The notes beneath the pieces were generated by a model that worked only from the letters and a program-made list of their open reading frames with translations, had not been told where the DNA came from and made no database searches. Of a stretch of 64,000 bases of DNA, positions 1-12,625 are shown piece by piece (position 1 is the first letter of the stretch; each line of letters opens with the position of its first letter). The position numbers and the translations under genes are program-made. Location of the stretch: contig JAPTHN010000001.1 of NCBI GenBank assembly GCA_026936325.1, forward strand, positions 166,268,138-166,332,137, read 5' to 3'. Source of the stretch: Platynereis dumerilii (lineage: Eukaryota > Annelida > Polychaeta > Phyllodocida > Nereididae).

Positions 1-914
1 AAAAAGTCATTGATTATAATATGATCAGATGATTCTGGCCTTTGAAATCTGTTCGTGTTAAATCTATGAGTTTCTTGGAAAGACACCTCCATGCATATGT
101 GTTTTTTGGGAGCAATTCTTGTCACGACTTGCTTTGCATTTGTATGTGTCAGAATATCCACTCAACTGTGGTGTCCTGCTGTATAATATCTGCGAAATTC
201 TATAACTGTTCTGGATGGAGATGTGAAATATATATCATGACACAGTAGTTGTGTGAATGAAAAGTGTTTCCACTACTAGTACTACTTCAAGACAGAATGA
301 ACCATGCAACCTGGAGAATGCACTTTGAAATTTTTTGCTGCCTAGTGTTACTATTATTTTCTCCCGTTTTTGCTCTTACAAGATGTATTGAGAATCTCCT
401 GGATGTGTTGAGTTTGCAGTTATAGAGGTACAGATTTACATGTAACACTTGTATGAAAATTTGTGCAGTACAGGCTGACGGAGAAATGTAATTCTAAAGA
501 TAACCGTTCAATTTATTATTTTTTCGGTATCTTTCAGATGGTCGTCTTGTCTGAGTAATAGTAAGCTTGAATCATTATTAATTGTGAATTTTCTGTTTAT
601 GAATGACATGATGGACTCAGTCGGTGGGGGGAGGGGGGTGTTCACCCCTATCCACAGTAACACAGACCTTGGTTTTAGGAATTCTTTTTGAAAACATATT
701 TGAAATCCAATTACCTACAACACTAGTGCTATTGTGTTAATCAATGTATATTCATTTTAGTTTGGCTGTACATCTTTGGTTATATTATATAGCATTGCAT
801 TTGATGTGTGGGAAAGGAAGGGGTGCTGATGTGTTATAATATGTGCATAACACAGCTGGTACCAAAAACGTGACATTAATCTCACCATATAAGTGATGAA
901 AATGCCTGAGCAGA

Positions 915-1888
915 TGGGTTATTCTACAGAAATGTTCCCATTTGGGTGGTAATTTTACTGTTTTTCAAAATTTTTAAAATGCGTGATTCAATTAGTCTGG
1001 AGGTAAACAAAGGCTCTGAAGAACATCTGGCAATGGTTGCCACGATTCTCTTCTCAATTTTAATTTTGACTAAAATTAACGTGCATTTCCTATGAGTCAT
1101 CACCGCAATAGTGGCAAATTGTTCCGGTAATGACACGTTGCTGTAATGACAAATTCAGCTTTAGTGTTTTTTCTAAGAGGCCCGGCAGCACAGACAGCAA
1201 GGGAGGTTTAAGAAATGTGAACTAGAGCAGCATCGCTTCATGACAGTTAAAGAAAAATTTTGCTGCATTCCTTTCCTGATTGTTAAATGTCGGTTGCGGT
1301 AATGACACATAATAAACCTACTCACTCAAAATAGGAGTTTTAAATGGACATAAAATATCTTTCTTCGGTGTGATTTTCTTCAGCATACAATCTTTCTGTC
1401 AAGAGGCTCGAGTATTTTTATAATATCATGTGACTTACGATGACACTTGTGTAAGAAAACGAATGGTGCCAGAAATAGTACTATGTTCCGGTAATGAAAA
1501 AAAAAACTCGGGGACAGACTTTGCAGCTTGTTTTCTCAAAAATCAATTTAGAGTAGAAAATTAAAACAAGCTCATAAGTTAAAGGACATTTTTCTGGTAA
1601 CATGCATATTAAAAACACGGCATATTCAGATAATTTTACAGGTATACTGAGCTTTGAATTCGTAGAAACGAGTGCAGGGACATGCAAGAAACAGGTACAT
1701 GTGTGACTTTACGAGAGTAAAAAATAGTCAAAAATATGAATGAATGACAAAATTAACACTAAATATTTTTGTTTAGGTCCTGGTTGCAATCAATAACAAA
1801 CAAAAAGTGATAACAAACAATTAGTTATTGATTAAATGACATTGGTAGTCCAGGGACAGGAATAGGACAATTTCTGTAGAATGACCCA
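915..1888. mobile_element. Non-autonomous TIR element with GGTAATGACA keyword
   Basis: The left end TGGGTTATTCTACAGAAAT is mirrored at the right end, which reads TTTCTGTAGAATGACCCA. Unit 2 lacks the whole block: its sequence passes directly from the left flank (11,065) to the right flank (11,080). The word GGTAATGACA, or a close variant, recurs near 1,123, 1,142, 1,301 and 1,490. A copy interrupted by another transposon lies at 21,394-27,850. The target duplication is unclear because the empty site has drifted. There is no transposase. Confidence 0.7.
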
Positions 1889-1929
1889 GATACTTAACAA
1901 GGTGACAGATTCAATTGGATTAACCTGGT

Positions 1930-2180
1930 TCCTTCAACCCAACGGGCACATTTACATTGCCATAACCTTATGGCAATGTCACAATGTTTGTGAAAATTAC
2001 ATAGAATTGTTTGGCAGAAATGACGTTGTCACAATGTTGTGAAGAAACATAAAACTTAAACATACAATTTAAGCTTGCGATGTAGTGGCGATGTCTCACA
2101 ATGTTGTGAAAAACTTCAGTGTTATGAAAAAAAAAATCCAACCTTGTGGTAGCATCATATCTACCTTACATCTCTATGTG
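1930..2180. mobile_element. Degenerate AACGTT-type palindromic element
   Basis: This stretch begins with CCCAACGGGCACAT and is full of CACAATGTTGTGA and GACGTTGTCAC-like palindromic words. That resembles the clearer element at 59,214-59,555, which starts TACCCAGTGGGCACA. A related remnant is in unit 2 (11,110-11,290), and a short piece lies near 35,746-35,815. Unit 3 has lost the region: its sequence passes from the equivalent of 1,858 to 2,190. The right end is not defined. Confidence 0.4.
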
Positions 2181-3222
2181 ACCAACAGACAAGCCTTTCA
2201 CCAATTAGTAGTGTCGTTTTTACGTTGTTAATATCTTGTGCATGGTATGAAAGCTGAGAAAAGGATATATAAATTATAATGATGAGGTTGGAAGTAATTA
2301 TATGAATTAAACCTCTTCTAAAAACATACATGTAGCAAACCTCTGATCATCTTGGGATTTTCTCTTATGTTGGGAATAAAGCAACGTTCAGACCGATGAT
2401 TTTTATCAACTATCTTCCCACACAACAGCTTTGATCTGTTCAGAGAATCTTGAATAACACTAGTCTATTCATGAGTTATGCCATTGCTTTGTATTCTGAG
2501 CAGGGTAATCTTTAAATCCGGTGTGAACAGATTTTTAGATTTTTGGTAACCACTTGCAAAGAAGGAACGAGAAAATTTTGATTAGTTAAGATTTGTTTGT
2601 CCTATTCTTTTGCATTCTTAATTGACAATGATTGATTGCCAATTAATTGAAGGGTATTTGGAGCATGTTATTACACCACCCGTGCAATGACACAACTAAT
2701 TTTCAAATTAGGCTTTTTATGTAGCTGCACACTGAATCAAAAGCATTATCCAGATTTCTGATGAAAACATTGAAGTTTAATCAACTCTGCATGGTATCCA
2801 GAAAATATTTTCAGTTTGTTTCTTCTTCCTGATTTTTCAATTTGCCCATGCTGATTTGCAATAATTCTCATCACTGACTGCATGGAGAAGAGAGTAACTT
2901 TGGCCTTTGGTTTGTCAGAACATCACTGCAGGTTTGTTATTTGTGATATTGATATATTAAAAGAGATTGATATTGAATTAGGATTGTCATTCCAGTTCCT
3001 CAACAGGAAGAACCAATTTCTACAAAATAAGAGAACCTGAAGTGTTTATCACCATACACAGGATCAAGAATAAGCAGCTGGGAATTGCCTAGTTTTAATT
3101 TCATTCTTCACAATTATACCGTGTTATGGACATTTTTAATGTAATATATGACTACCTGCCTGAATCAATAGGCTTGCTTGTTTGAGGAATAATTTCTCGT
3201 TGAGAAGACATTCACCTATCAC
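2181..3222. other. Unit backbone without genes
   Basis: This is non-coding array backbone, matched closely by 27,852-28,909 in unit 3 and more loosely by 11,290-12,440 in unit 2. I see no open frame of note, no RNA gene and no TIRs. Confidence 0.7.
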
Positions 3223-3343
3223 CAGTGGCAGATCCAGACATGATAGTCTGGGTGGGGGCGGACACATTTCGGCAGTCACTGGCCGTGTTACTGCATTTAA
3301 AAAAATTTAAAGTGCTACTGTTGATCTTGGTGGTCTGCCACTG
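3223..3343. mobile_element. Short hAT-like MITE with 5-bp duplication
   Basis: The 121-bp element starts CAGTGGCAGATCCAG and ends GGTCTGCCACTG. ATCAC flanks both sides (3218-3222 and 3344-3348). A 5-bp duplication and a CAG start suit the hAT group with shorter target sites, but no transposase is present to confirm it. The same insertion is in unit 3 at 28,910-29,030, so it predates the split of units 1 and 3. Confidence 0.6.
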
Positions 3344-3493
3344 ATCACCATGGATGAGTATTCTCATCCAAAGGAGTATGAAGGATGAAGGAAGTACATC
3401 TCAGTCTGTGTGTTATGTTATTGTTGCATATTGGTTTTGCCAAGACTTGTGGTGAAGAGTTTGCATGAATGCAGGTATTCCACGTGTGGTTTA

Positions 3494-4384
3494 GAGTAGG
3501 TCGGGGCATGCGGCCCCCCTTAACTTCGAGGTGCGATTTGACCTACTTTTTATGGGCAATTATTTGAATGCTTTTGCTGGCAGGAAGAGATCACTTGACT
3601 CTACTAATAACTAGTGAAACAAATGTCTACCAATTTTAATAAAGGAGTTACGGCCACTTTTGTAAAAAATTTAAAATGGCCTTCTTACCCCACCCATCGG
3701 GCAAGAAGCCCCCCATTATAATCCTATGGCAATTTTTTTTGCGAGCGCATTCAGCCTAAAAGTTATTTCTTAGGGTTCTTTTATCATTTTTAAGGCATTC
3801 TATTCACTTTTTCTGAATTTTAGAATTTTTCTTTTCAAACATTAATTTTTTTATATTTTTTTCCCTGTTTCAATTTCAGGCCAAAATTTTTTCTATTTTT
3901 ATTAGCTATTCTATCAAGATTTAAGGTAAAGTACACATTATTAAATGGTTCCTGAAGCAGCTTTGACCCCCAATGAAGGGGGCCTCATGCCCCATATCAT
4001 GTGGGGCCTCTCGCCCCAAACCCACATATTTTAATTTGACCTCTATATTTTGAACTAAAATGCAAAAAACATGATCCAAATCATATTTATGTGATGGTCA
4101 TAAAGTGAAGCAATGCAGATATCCATTATACTTTTAAATATTTCCAAAGTTATTTCTGACAACCCCTTTCAAAGAATTAGTCAAAGTTACAAAAACCATG
4201 CACATTTTTTTGTTCCTTTAATTTCTACTATGGTTTGGGGCGGTTTGCCCTGAAAATTTGTGACGTCACCTAAAAAGCCTCTAGCTTCAATCCTATCATT
4301 AGATAAATGCACCAAAAATGTAAGTTTGGATATAACCCTGGGGGGGCTTCTCACCTAACCCGGGCTTCTTGCCCCGACCTACTC
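3494..4384. mobile_element. TA-flanked element with GGTCGGGGCA keyword
   Basis: The left end GAGTAGGTCGGGGCA and right end TGCCCCGACCTACTC are inverted copies flanked by TA (3492-3493 and 4385-4386). Unit 3 at 29,173-29,183 shows the empty site with a single TA, which proves the insertion and its ends. Inside, GGGGCCT/GCCCC words recur in both orientations, notably a paired cluster at 3,979-4,020 and another near 4,233-4,246. There is no transposase frame. The insertion is younger than the unit 1/unit 3 duplication. Confidence 0.88.
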
Positions 4385-4386
4385 TA

Positions 4387-7249
4387 CTAGTTTTCTTATA
4401 AGAAGATTTTTGCTGTTTTTCTTTTTGACACAATTTCAATCACTCAGAATTGCTGGGGAAAAACATGGTTATCCAATGTTATGAATGCAGAAGAAAGCTC
4501 TTAGAGAAATCATAAACAGTAGCAGGAATTTTTTTTGAGAGATCTGATTCCTTCAGATGAAAAGGAGATAACTGAACTGTTATGGGGAATAACCTGTGAA
4601 TGAGTCGAAGAAGATGATAATCTCTCGGCATATTGTGCATAACGATGCCTACCGGCATTTTCTCACCTTATTATGTCAAAACTGTTGACTTTTTAAATCT
4701 GATTCAATGGCTCATGATTGTGACGAGTTTGCTTGGCAATATATACATCTGCTAATCTTAGTTAATTCTGCTTGAAGTTTTTCAAATCATCTGCATTTCC
4801 ATGACTCAAGAATGTGTTTTGCCAAGTAATTATACAGTTATCTGCATGAACCTCTTGACTTGTCATCATAAGGTATAATAACTATAATTGATGGTTTTGA
4901 TAAGACATATCGTTAGTTGAACTTTTAAATTCCTGTTGTCTTTCATCCCGCAGTTAACCTGGAAACACAGATAAGGTTCCTTCCCTGATACAAGCTGTAA
5001 TAAGAGATATAGCAATTTTCTGTACTCATACTGACAGTCCTTTGTGGGCCCTTTTTGTATTTGAAGTGGATTAAGATTTAAAAGGATGTACACATATTAC
5101 TTGTTTAAATATCTGATATATTTAATCATATAACAATGTATGCCAATAAGATATAAACTACCAGCCTTAGACGGATAATCGTGTGCAGCCATTTTTGTCC
5201 AAATTATGTTTCATCATGAAATGCTTTCATAGCATTGTGATCTCAAGCAGAAGAGCCTGTCTAGTATATTGAATTGTTTTATTTTTCGTTGTCATAAAAT
5301 GTGAGCTAATGTCTCTTGAGCATGAAATTTATTGACCGAAGCTTTTTGCAAGACAATCTCTTCAGCGCAGAGAAAACAGTTCTCCAGAAAACCATTAATA
5401 TGCTGCAAGGCTGAAGGTGCTAAACGACGTCTGCTTGGGGAAAATGTGTTTCATTACCGACTGACAAAGTCTGTTATTCCTGTCTCTGGAAGCTTCTTGG
5501 TCTTAAATTAAACTTATCGTTTTTGTAATGAGTTTGACTGAGCGCCCAAAAGACTTAGTTATTTAGCTGCCTGGTTGCGCCCAGCATCTTGAAAAGACTC
5601 GAGACGCTTCATCACTCCATGAGTATTGGTGAGATGCCAGACCCATCAGCAGAAGACTGTATAAGCTCAGTTGTGTTACTTTGAAGGAGTACTCCAAGCC
5701 ATTGGTGGTCACTGAGGTATTTTGGGTGGTCTGGCTTCGACAAGATGTGAACGGACAACTTGTAAAGGCCGACTTGCAAAGAAGGCCAAGGGTCATGGTA
5801 GAACATCAAGCCCAGGCACACACTCTGACCCCACTCTGCATAGCACCATAATTCAAACTTTATTGTAAGCCGGCTGCCTTTGTTCGGACGAACTTTGCAT
5901 AAATACGCAGATGGTGCTTTCTTGAAATTCCGATATGAGGACAAAGTGAATACCTATCCGCTGAGGGAGTTGATGAAATCAATAGGTGCAGCTGCTTCCA
6001 AAAGGAATACTTGTCCATATCAATGGTGACCACGGCCAGATTTATCACAATGTAGATATTGTCCTTTTTGGACGCCATTCTCAGATATACCCAAAATCTG
6101 TTCTCTGACAAAAGAATAACCCTTAGCTACTTAGCTGAGAAACCACATTAGGCCTATATAAAGCCAAAACAGGAAAGCATGATATATATTATGTATACAC
6201 TCAACAGGCTGAATGTTTGTCTCATGGTAAAGCCCTCTAGTGATAAATCACATATTCCCTCTCCCGTGGTGAATAACCTATACAATATCACATGAACTTT
6301 AGACAATGAATCTGAACTGTACATTTAATAAAACTGTTACCTTAGTTCTATGGGTGAAAATCCTTGCTTCTGTGGCTTCTATTCAGATATAAACATAATA
6401 TCACAGCCACATAAGGAAGATCTTGCATTGTGTTTTCGTAAGCTATGGAGTGTTGAAAATCTTTAGGTTAGAGCAGAGACCTGTTCAAGACCTGTTCAAT
6501 AGTTTTCTTTAGTAAAAATGGGCTGTTCATAATAAGATGCTGAAGAGTTGACTTTTCTATAAAGGCCTTTATGAAAACAAATTTTGTAGCTTGAGAATCA
6601 ACTCTTATTTTCAGGGACATAGATGTTAACTTCACAGGCATCCATATACAAATGTTATGTAGCTGTGGCGAGACCTTCCATACAAAGATTCTGCAAGTGA
6701 AACAAATACAATGTACTTCACATGTCAAGTTTTATCCAGAACAAAACAAACCCATCCTCCCCACGCAAGCCCTGCTAAAATGGACAGGGTTTTCTGCTAT
6801 TTCCAATCTCTTCTGTGATTGGTTGCTTATTTAGGTCATAAGCATTTGGCAGGCAGATTTAGTCAGATTATGGACACTTAGAGGATTACTGGCAACTAAG
6901 AAAAACAGTGTAAAACAAGCAAACTTTTAAACAGTTTCATTTCAGAACTGTGAAAATACATAATTCAATGGAATTTTCGGAACTGTGATAGCACCATTCA
7001 ACAATACACAATTTCTCAATTTGTAACTGTGTGAAACAGAAGCAACAATTTCAAACTGTGATTAAGTTAATTAAGTATTCATGAATTAGCAAAGGTTATG
7101 GGCCATTTTGTCATGGTATGACTTGGGATGATGAACAAACCATGATGCACACAGAGATCTCTGTCTAATCCCATCACAAATTATGTGACTTCCACTGAGG
7201 CATTTGTGTTCATTCATCAATGCCATCGGTCTGGAGCCTGAGCAGTGAA
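4387..7249. other. Unit backbone without genes
   Basis: This is matched almost exactly by 29,183-32,050 in unit 3. A segment (about 5,210-6,110) recurs in every unit and in the older fragments at 41,240-41,960 and 44,265-44,990, making it the most widely copied part of the array. Overlapping minus-strand frames of 77-113 codons in this segment are treated as chance. The stretch 6,749-7,140 is absent from unit 2. Confidence 0.7.
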
Positions 7250-8225
7250 TATATATTTACTGCCACACCTCCTCTCCTTGTCAGACACATATTTTATATC
7301 TTCATTTTGCTTCAACCCCATGGCAGTTGTAGAATTTCACAGAACTTATAGAGGTGCCCACCAAAGCTGAACGGATATTGTGACACATAATGCAAAACCA
7401 GTCGTGACAAGAATAGCTTCCACAATACATGCATAGAGGTGTCTTTTCCAGGCAACTCATAAATTTGCACAGGAACAGATTTCATAAGGCAAGCATCATC
7501 TGATCACATGCATACAACCAATGGCTATATATCCAGGAGCTAAGTGATGGAATGGCAGTTCTAAATGAGAACACACAAATATGATTGTTGTCCGTGGATT
7601 TTCTCTGACAATTACGACATAAGTATGACACAATGCAACAATAATTGATTGTCACAGTAAATTGTTGTGGCATACGATAATCAAACAACAATTATGTAAT
7701 GTCAAATATGCTATAATTTATACATAATTAATTAATACAATTTATACATATTTAAGCAGTCTAACACATGCAGGTACGAATGATTTGCTAAACCTTACTG
7801 TTCTTATGAGTTGTACTTGGAATCTTTTGCATGATCGTGATGATTGAACAAGTCCTATTGATTTTTAGTGTGGACAGTAAATTGGGGTTGTACCAGTACT
7901 TGCACTCCTACATTTGTATATTCCACGCAAAAAAAAAACAAAAACTTTTGAATAGAGCAACAAAAAGGGAAATGATGTGTTAAAAAAGAGTGGCCACAGT
8001 GAAAGGAAACTCTACTCCCTGTGTACACAACGTTGCACTTCTGTAGCTTCACTACCCAGGAAACCTTGCAAGTGGTCTAGATCCAGTCCATTTAACTCCA
8101 ATCACCCCTCAGCAGTAGGTCTTCATGTGATGGACATTCCAACAACGTTCGTCCATATAAGTTCTCGTTATGTTTGTAATATCCAGCCTCTTCCACCAAT
8201 TAGCAGATGTGATGTGGTTCACCCA
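7250..8225 (-). repeat. Left arm of unit 1 inverted repeat
   Basis: The reverse complement of this stretch aligns with about 9,640-10,390. Matching landmarks include GTGTACACAGGGAG, TTTCCTTTCACTG, CACTTGCAAGGTTTC-like sequence and a stretch around AAAGACACCTC. Identity is partial, so the arms are old. The same arrangement recurs in units 2 and 3. A smaller inverted pair lies within it, with CTATTGATTTTTAGTGTGG near 7,857 and its mirror near 8,316. Confidence 0.65.
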
Positions 8226-9639
8226 ATTTACTGTTGACCAGTCTTACTTGCTTAGACTTTTTGCATAAAATTTCGTCTGTGAGTAATGATAAATCTGATA
8301 TTTATTTGGATGTTCCACACTAAAAATCAACAGGATTTGTTTAATTATATCACATCTGGATAGACTCCGCTCTGCATGGCGATTGGTGGTGGGACTTCAA
8401 AATTATGGTCAGAAATTTGCTGTGAAACTGTTAATCGATCTAGTATGCTTCCTTTTCATTGGCTGACATAGTTAAACAAGAATACATTATGTCAATTTAA
8501 GGTAATGTAGCATATCACACTTATGTGTCTGGGGTAGATTCTCTGGCTGCACATATAATTTGTTGATCTATACAGCGCTAATATATCGATCTACATTTGA
8601 AAATATTAGTTGTAATGAGTATTAATCTATTCAAACGCACTGTTGCCAAGCTTTATTTGAAGATTGTCTCAGGGCTTGGCATTTGAAGAGATTAATCTAA
8701 ACTTGATAGTAGAAGTAAGAACCAGCTGTTGGGAGTCATTCTTTTTCATGTAAAGGATGCCATCCTAAGACAGCCTCATTGCAACAGGCCACACTTTGTG
8801 AGATTTATACAAATTATCATGTTTTCCAGTTATAACTGTCTTAAGCGTATATATTTCTTTGATAATTATCTATCTCACTGTTTATTGCTCTGCGGTTTCC
8901 TTTCCTGAGGAAAGAATTCACAGATTGCATGATGAACAGTAAGTCGGTGGCGAATTGCTCTACTTGAGAGTGAGATTTCCTTGGTAGGATGCAGGAGAAG
9001 CTGAAGTAGCATTTTTGTGATGTGCTGAAAAAAAAAAAAAATTCCTGTGAATGTACAGTCAGGATTCTAGATTGAGACGAAGTTTATTTGAAGCTCTTAT
9101 TTTTGTTGTAATTTAAGTGAATAATAGCTGCATGTGCTTTCTGCTGCTATGATGGTTTGGGTTGCAAAATAATTCGTCCCTCCCCCACCCTGAATCACCA
9201 TAACTTCCTGTGCAATGCTGTATGGTGAAAAAAAATGGAATGACAAGTTGTTAAGAGCATGCGGAAATATTCAATTGATGCATTCAAAAACTGAAGAAGG
9301 ATTTGATTACTGATACCTCACTTGGTTTGCCATCAGAGAAATGGCTTTTAGCCTGTTGTTGGAAGGTTGCAATTTCAGAAGAGCAAGGATAAGTTATTTC
9401 AAATACAGGATAAAACCAAAAAGGGAGCGACAAGATCAAAATTTGCTTCAAAGAAAATTTTTCCAGAGGCATTAGTGACTGGAATGCAGTCTCACCTGTT
9501 GCACTTACTGATCTTTCTTTAGCCTATTTGTACCGTTAAAAGAATGCGCTGTGCTGTCGTGGAAAATCCTTTTGATATGGTGACCACCATAATATTGACT
9601 GCATAGAGACGCATGCAATCTATAGTATCCATATGCATA
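8226..9639. other. Spacer between the inverted arms
   Basis: This is non-coding spacer. The stretch 8,560-8,870 is present in units 1 and 3 and missing in unit 2, where the join lies between two ATAATT words. I see no gene, TIR or RNA signal. Confidence 0.6.
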
Positions 9640-10390
9640 TGGTGGTAACCATGTCACATCTATTAATTGGTGGGAGGGGCTGCCGGGACATAACAGGAAC
9701 TTATAGGGATGTAAGTTATTTGAATGTCCATCGCATGATGATTTACAGCTGAGGGTTCATAAGAGTTGAGTGGACTGGAGCTACATCGCTTGCAAGGTTT
9801 CTGGGGCGATGAAACTGTTGTGTACACAGGGAGCAGAGTTTCCTTTCACTGTGGCAGTGCGGCCACAGTGTTTATCCGGAAGAACTGTTTTTTAACACAC
9901 AATTTTCCATTTCGTTGCTCTATTCACTAGTTTGTATATTTGTATGGTAGTTTAATGTAAGAGTACAAATGCTGGTTGAAACCACCATTTATGGTATACC
10001 AGTCTTACTTACATTTTTTGGATGTTCCTCACAGAAAATCAACAGGACTTTCATATTGTCAAGGAAGATCTCCAGATCTTGACAACTGTAGTGTGTACTC
10101 AATGAACCATTATAAGACTGCCACTCGATCACTTTCATAGCTCCTAGATAAAAAGCCATTGATTATATGCGTATGATCAGATTGTTCTGGCCTTTTGAAA
10201 TCTGTTCATGTTAAATATATTTCTCGGAAAGACACCTCCATGCATTGCGTGTATTTTGGAAGCTATTCTCGTCACAACTTGTTTGGCATTATGTATCAGA
10301 ATATCCTCTCAACTGTGGTGCTGCTGTATAATATCTGCGAAATTCTATAACTGTTCTGGATGGAGATGTGAAATATATATCATGTCACAG
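9640..10390 (+). repeat. Right arm of unit 1 inverted repeat
   Basis: This mirrors 7,250-8,225 and crosses the unit 1/unit 2 boundary, so each junction between units lies inside the right arm. Copies in the same orientation lie at the unit 2/3 junction (17,755-20,690, split by an insertion) and the unit 3/4 junction (34,700-35,470). The first 240 bases of the window are also part of such an arm. Confidence 0.65.
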
Positions 10391-11109
10391 TAATTGTGTG
10401 AATGAAAAGTGTTTCCGCTACTAGTACTAATTCAAGACAGAATGAACCAACCTGGAGAATGTATATTGAATTTTTTTCTGCCAAGTGTTACTATTATTTT
10501 CTCACTTTTCTGCTCTTACAAGATGTATTGAGAATCTCCTGGATGTGTTGAGTTTGCAGTTATAGAGGTACAGATTTACATGTAACACTTGTATGAAAAT
10601 CTGTGCAGTACAGGCTGACGGAGAATCTTAATTCTGAAGATGACCGTTCAATTTATTATTTTTTTGGTATCTTTCAGATGGTCATTTGTCTGAGTAATAG
10701 TAAGCTAGCTTGAATCATAATTGATTGTGAATTTTCTGATTATGAATGAGATGATGGAGTCAGTCGGCGGGGGGGGGGGGAGAGGGGGTGTTCACCCCTA
10801 ACCACAGTGACACAGACCTTGGTTTTCGGAATTCTTTTTGAAAACATATTTGTAATCCGATTAACTACAACACTGGTGCTATTGTGTTAATCAATGCATA
10901 TACATTTTAGCTTGGCTGTACATACTTTGGTTATATTATGTTGCATTGCACTTGATGTGAGGGAAAGGAAGGGATGTTGATGTGTTATAATATGTGCATA
11001 ACGCAGCCGGTACCAAAAACGTGACATTGATCCCACCATATAAGTGATGGAAATGCCTGAGCAGACAGGCCTACTGAACAAGGTGACAGATTCAACGAGA
11101 TTAACCTAG

Positions 11110-11290
11110 GTCTGTCAACCCTACGGGCACTTCTACATTGCAGTTACCTAGCGACAATGTCACAAGGTTTGTAAAAAATTACGTATAATTGTATGGCAGA
11201 AATGAGGTTGTCACAACATTGTGAAGAGACATCAAAAAAATGCAACGTTGTGGTCACATTGTGGTTACATATTAATAATTTCTATCTTAC
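11110..11290. mobile_element. Degenerate AACGTT-type remnant, unit 2 copy
   Basis: This is the counterpart of 1,930-2,180. It starts CCCTACGGGCACTTC and contains GTTGTCACAACATTGTG and CAACGTTGTGGT. Its ends are not definable. Confidence 0.35.
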
Positions 11291-12190
11291 ACTTCTATTT
11301 CTACCTTACATTTCTATGTGACCAGCAATTAGCGCTCAGTGTTCCTTTTAGGTTGTGAGTTATTTATTGCATGGTATGAGAGCTGAGACAGCGATAAATA
11401 ATGATGAAGTTGGAAGTCATTATACGAATTTTTCCTCCTCTAAAAGTTTACACTAGCAAACCTTTGATAATCTTCTGAATTTCTCTAATGTTGGGAATAA
11501 AGCAACGTTCAGAAAAATTGATGTCAACTATCTTCTCACACAACAGCTTTGTTCAGAGAACCCAAATAACACAGTCTATTCCATGAATTATGCCCGCCCT
11601 TTATGTTCTGAGCAGAATAATCTTTAAATCCGGTCTGGATAGGTGCATATTTGTCTTCGGTATTGTTTTGAATTCTTAATTGGCAATGATTGATTGCCAA
11701 TTTTAAAATTAAGCAGTATTTGGAGCATGCTATTAACCAACCCTTGTCCTGCAATGAGACAATTGTTCAAATTAGGCTTTTAACTTAGCTGCATCCTGAA
11801 CCAATGGCATTATCCAGATTTCTGATATAAACATTGAAGTTTAATCCACTCTGCATTGTATCAACAAAATATTTTCAGTTTCATTTTTCTTCACGATTTT
11901 CCATTCAGCCTGTTTTGCTGATTTGCAAGAATTGCTCCTCACCAAACCAGAGATAGCACTGACTGGCCAGGGTCTCAGTCAAGGATGGAGAAGAGAGTAA
12001 CTTTGGGCTTTGGTTGGTCAGAACTTCACCACGGGTCTGTTTTTTTTTTGGTGATATTAGTTGATATTACTCTAGAAGTAAAGAAGGAATGTCCTTGATA
12101 GCCTTTGTTATGCTATAATACTTTGCTCATACTTCTTGATACATAGTGAATGTCGCATTTTCTTGCGTGTGATTGAATGGGTATTGTCAT

Positions 12191-12392
12191 CCCTGGTCTA
12201 GCAGTAGCATGCTGGGCTGCCAATCGCTGGGTCCAGGGTTCGAATCCAGCTCTTGCCGGGTCACCTCGGCCTATGTTGGACGGCTGTTTCAATCATCCTT
12301 CACCTCATTGCCATGTCCCCCTCCTGTCCTAATTAGCCTACCAAGTGCAAAAATACAGGACGTAAAGCCCCAAATCATCCATCAATCCATCC
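12191..12392 (+). mobile_element. tRNA-derived SINE, (ATCC)-tailed
   Basis: The 5' part has pol III-type boxes: an A-box-like stretch GGTCTAGCAGTAGCATGC and a B box GGGTTCGAATCC. The wording around CTGCC resembles a tRNA-Gly body, which is inference. The 3' end is an ATCATCCATCAATCC tail. The equivalent position in unit 3 (about 28,672) is uninterrupted. A fuller, antisense copy of the family lies at 43,722-44,055. The target duplication is short or ambiguous here because the tail and target share ATCC. Confidence 0.8.
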
Positions 12393-12449
12393 TGTTCCTC
12401 GACAGGAAGAACCAACTTCTTCCCAAAAATAGAACCTGAAGCGTTTATC

Positions 12450-12625
12450 ATGCACCCATACACAATTTCAAAAATAGTATCTATGTATCTATGTATCTAT
12501 CTGTCTGTCTGTCTGTCTAGCTGTCTATCTGTCTGTCTGTCTGTCTGTCGGTCTATCTATCTATCTATTTATATTAAGTGCTGCATGAATTTCATGGCTG
12601 TGCAATTTACATATTACATATATGC
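12450..12625. repeat. Foldback remnant with (TCTA/TCTG)n microsatellite
   Basis: The tract of TCTA, TCTG and related tetranucleotides at about 12,476-12,571 runs into a stretch containing GAATTTCATGGCTGTGC. That stretch matches the right end of the 2-kb foldback at 37,489-39,541, whose arms also hold TCTA tracts. This looks like a foldback reduced to its right tip. Unit 1 lacks it. Confidence 0.55.

Larger units (their letters stand above)
1..10096 (+). repeat. Tandem array unit 1
   Basis: Position 1 aligns with about 10,150, 20,440 and 35,230, so the window opens just inside a unit. The stretch 1,890-9,270 matches 27,850-34,100 almost base for base by eye, apart from insertions, and matches 11,085-17,160 more loosely. 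The unit carries TIR elements at 915-1888 and 3494-4384 and an inverted repeat near its right end. Open frames are short and change between copies, so I see no gene in it. It lacks about 260 bp near 9,292 that units 2 and 3 have. Confidence 0.85.

Noticed and set aside
5563-5944. Two overlapping minus-strand frames (77 and 110 codons) kept in several units as possible genes.
   Set aside because: The frames recur at 30,359-30,749 and 40,035-40,389, but most differences between copies change the residue, unit 2 breaks the longer frame, and the older fragments do not keep it. This fits duplicated non-coding DNA.
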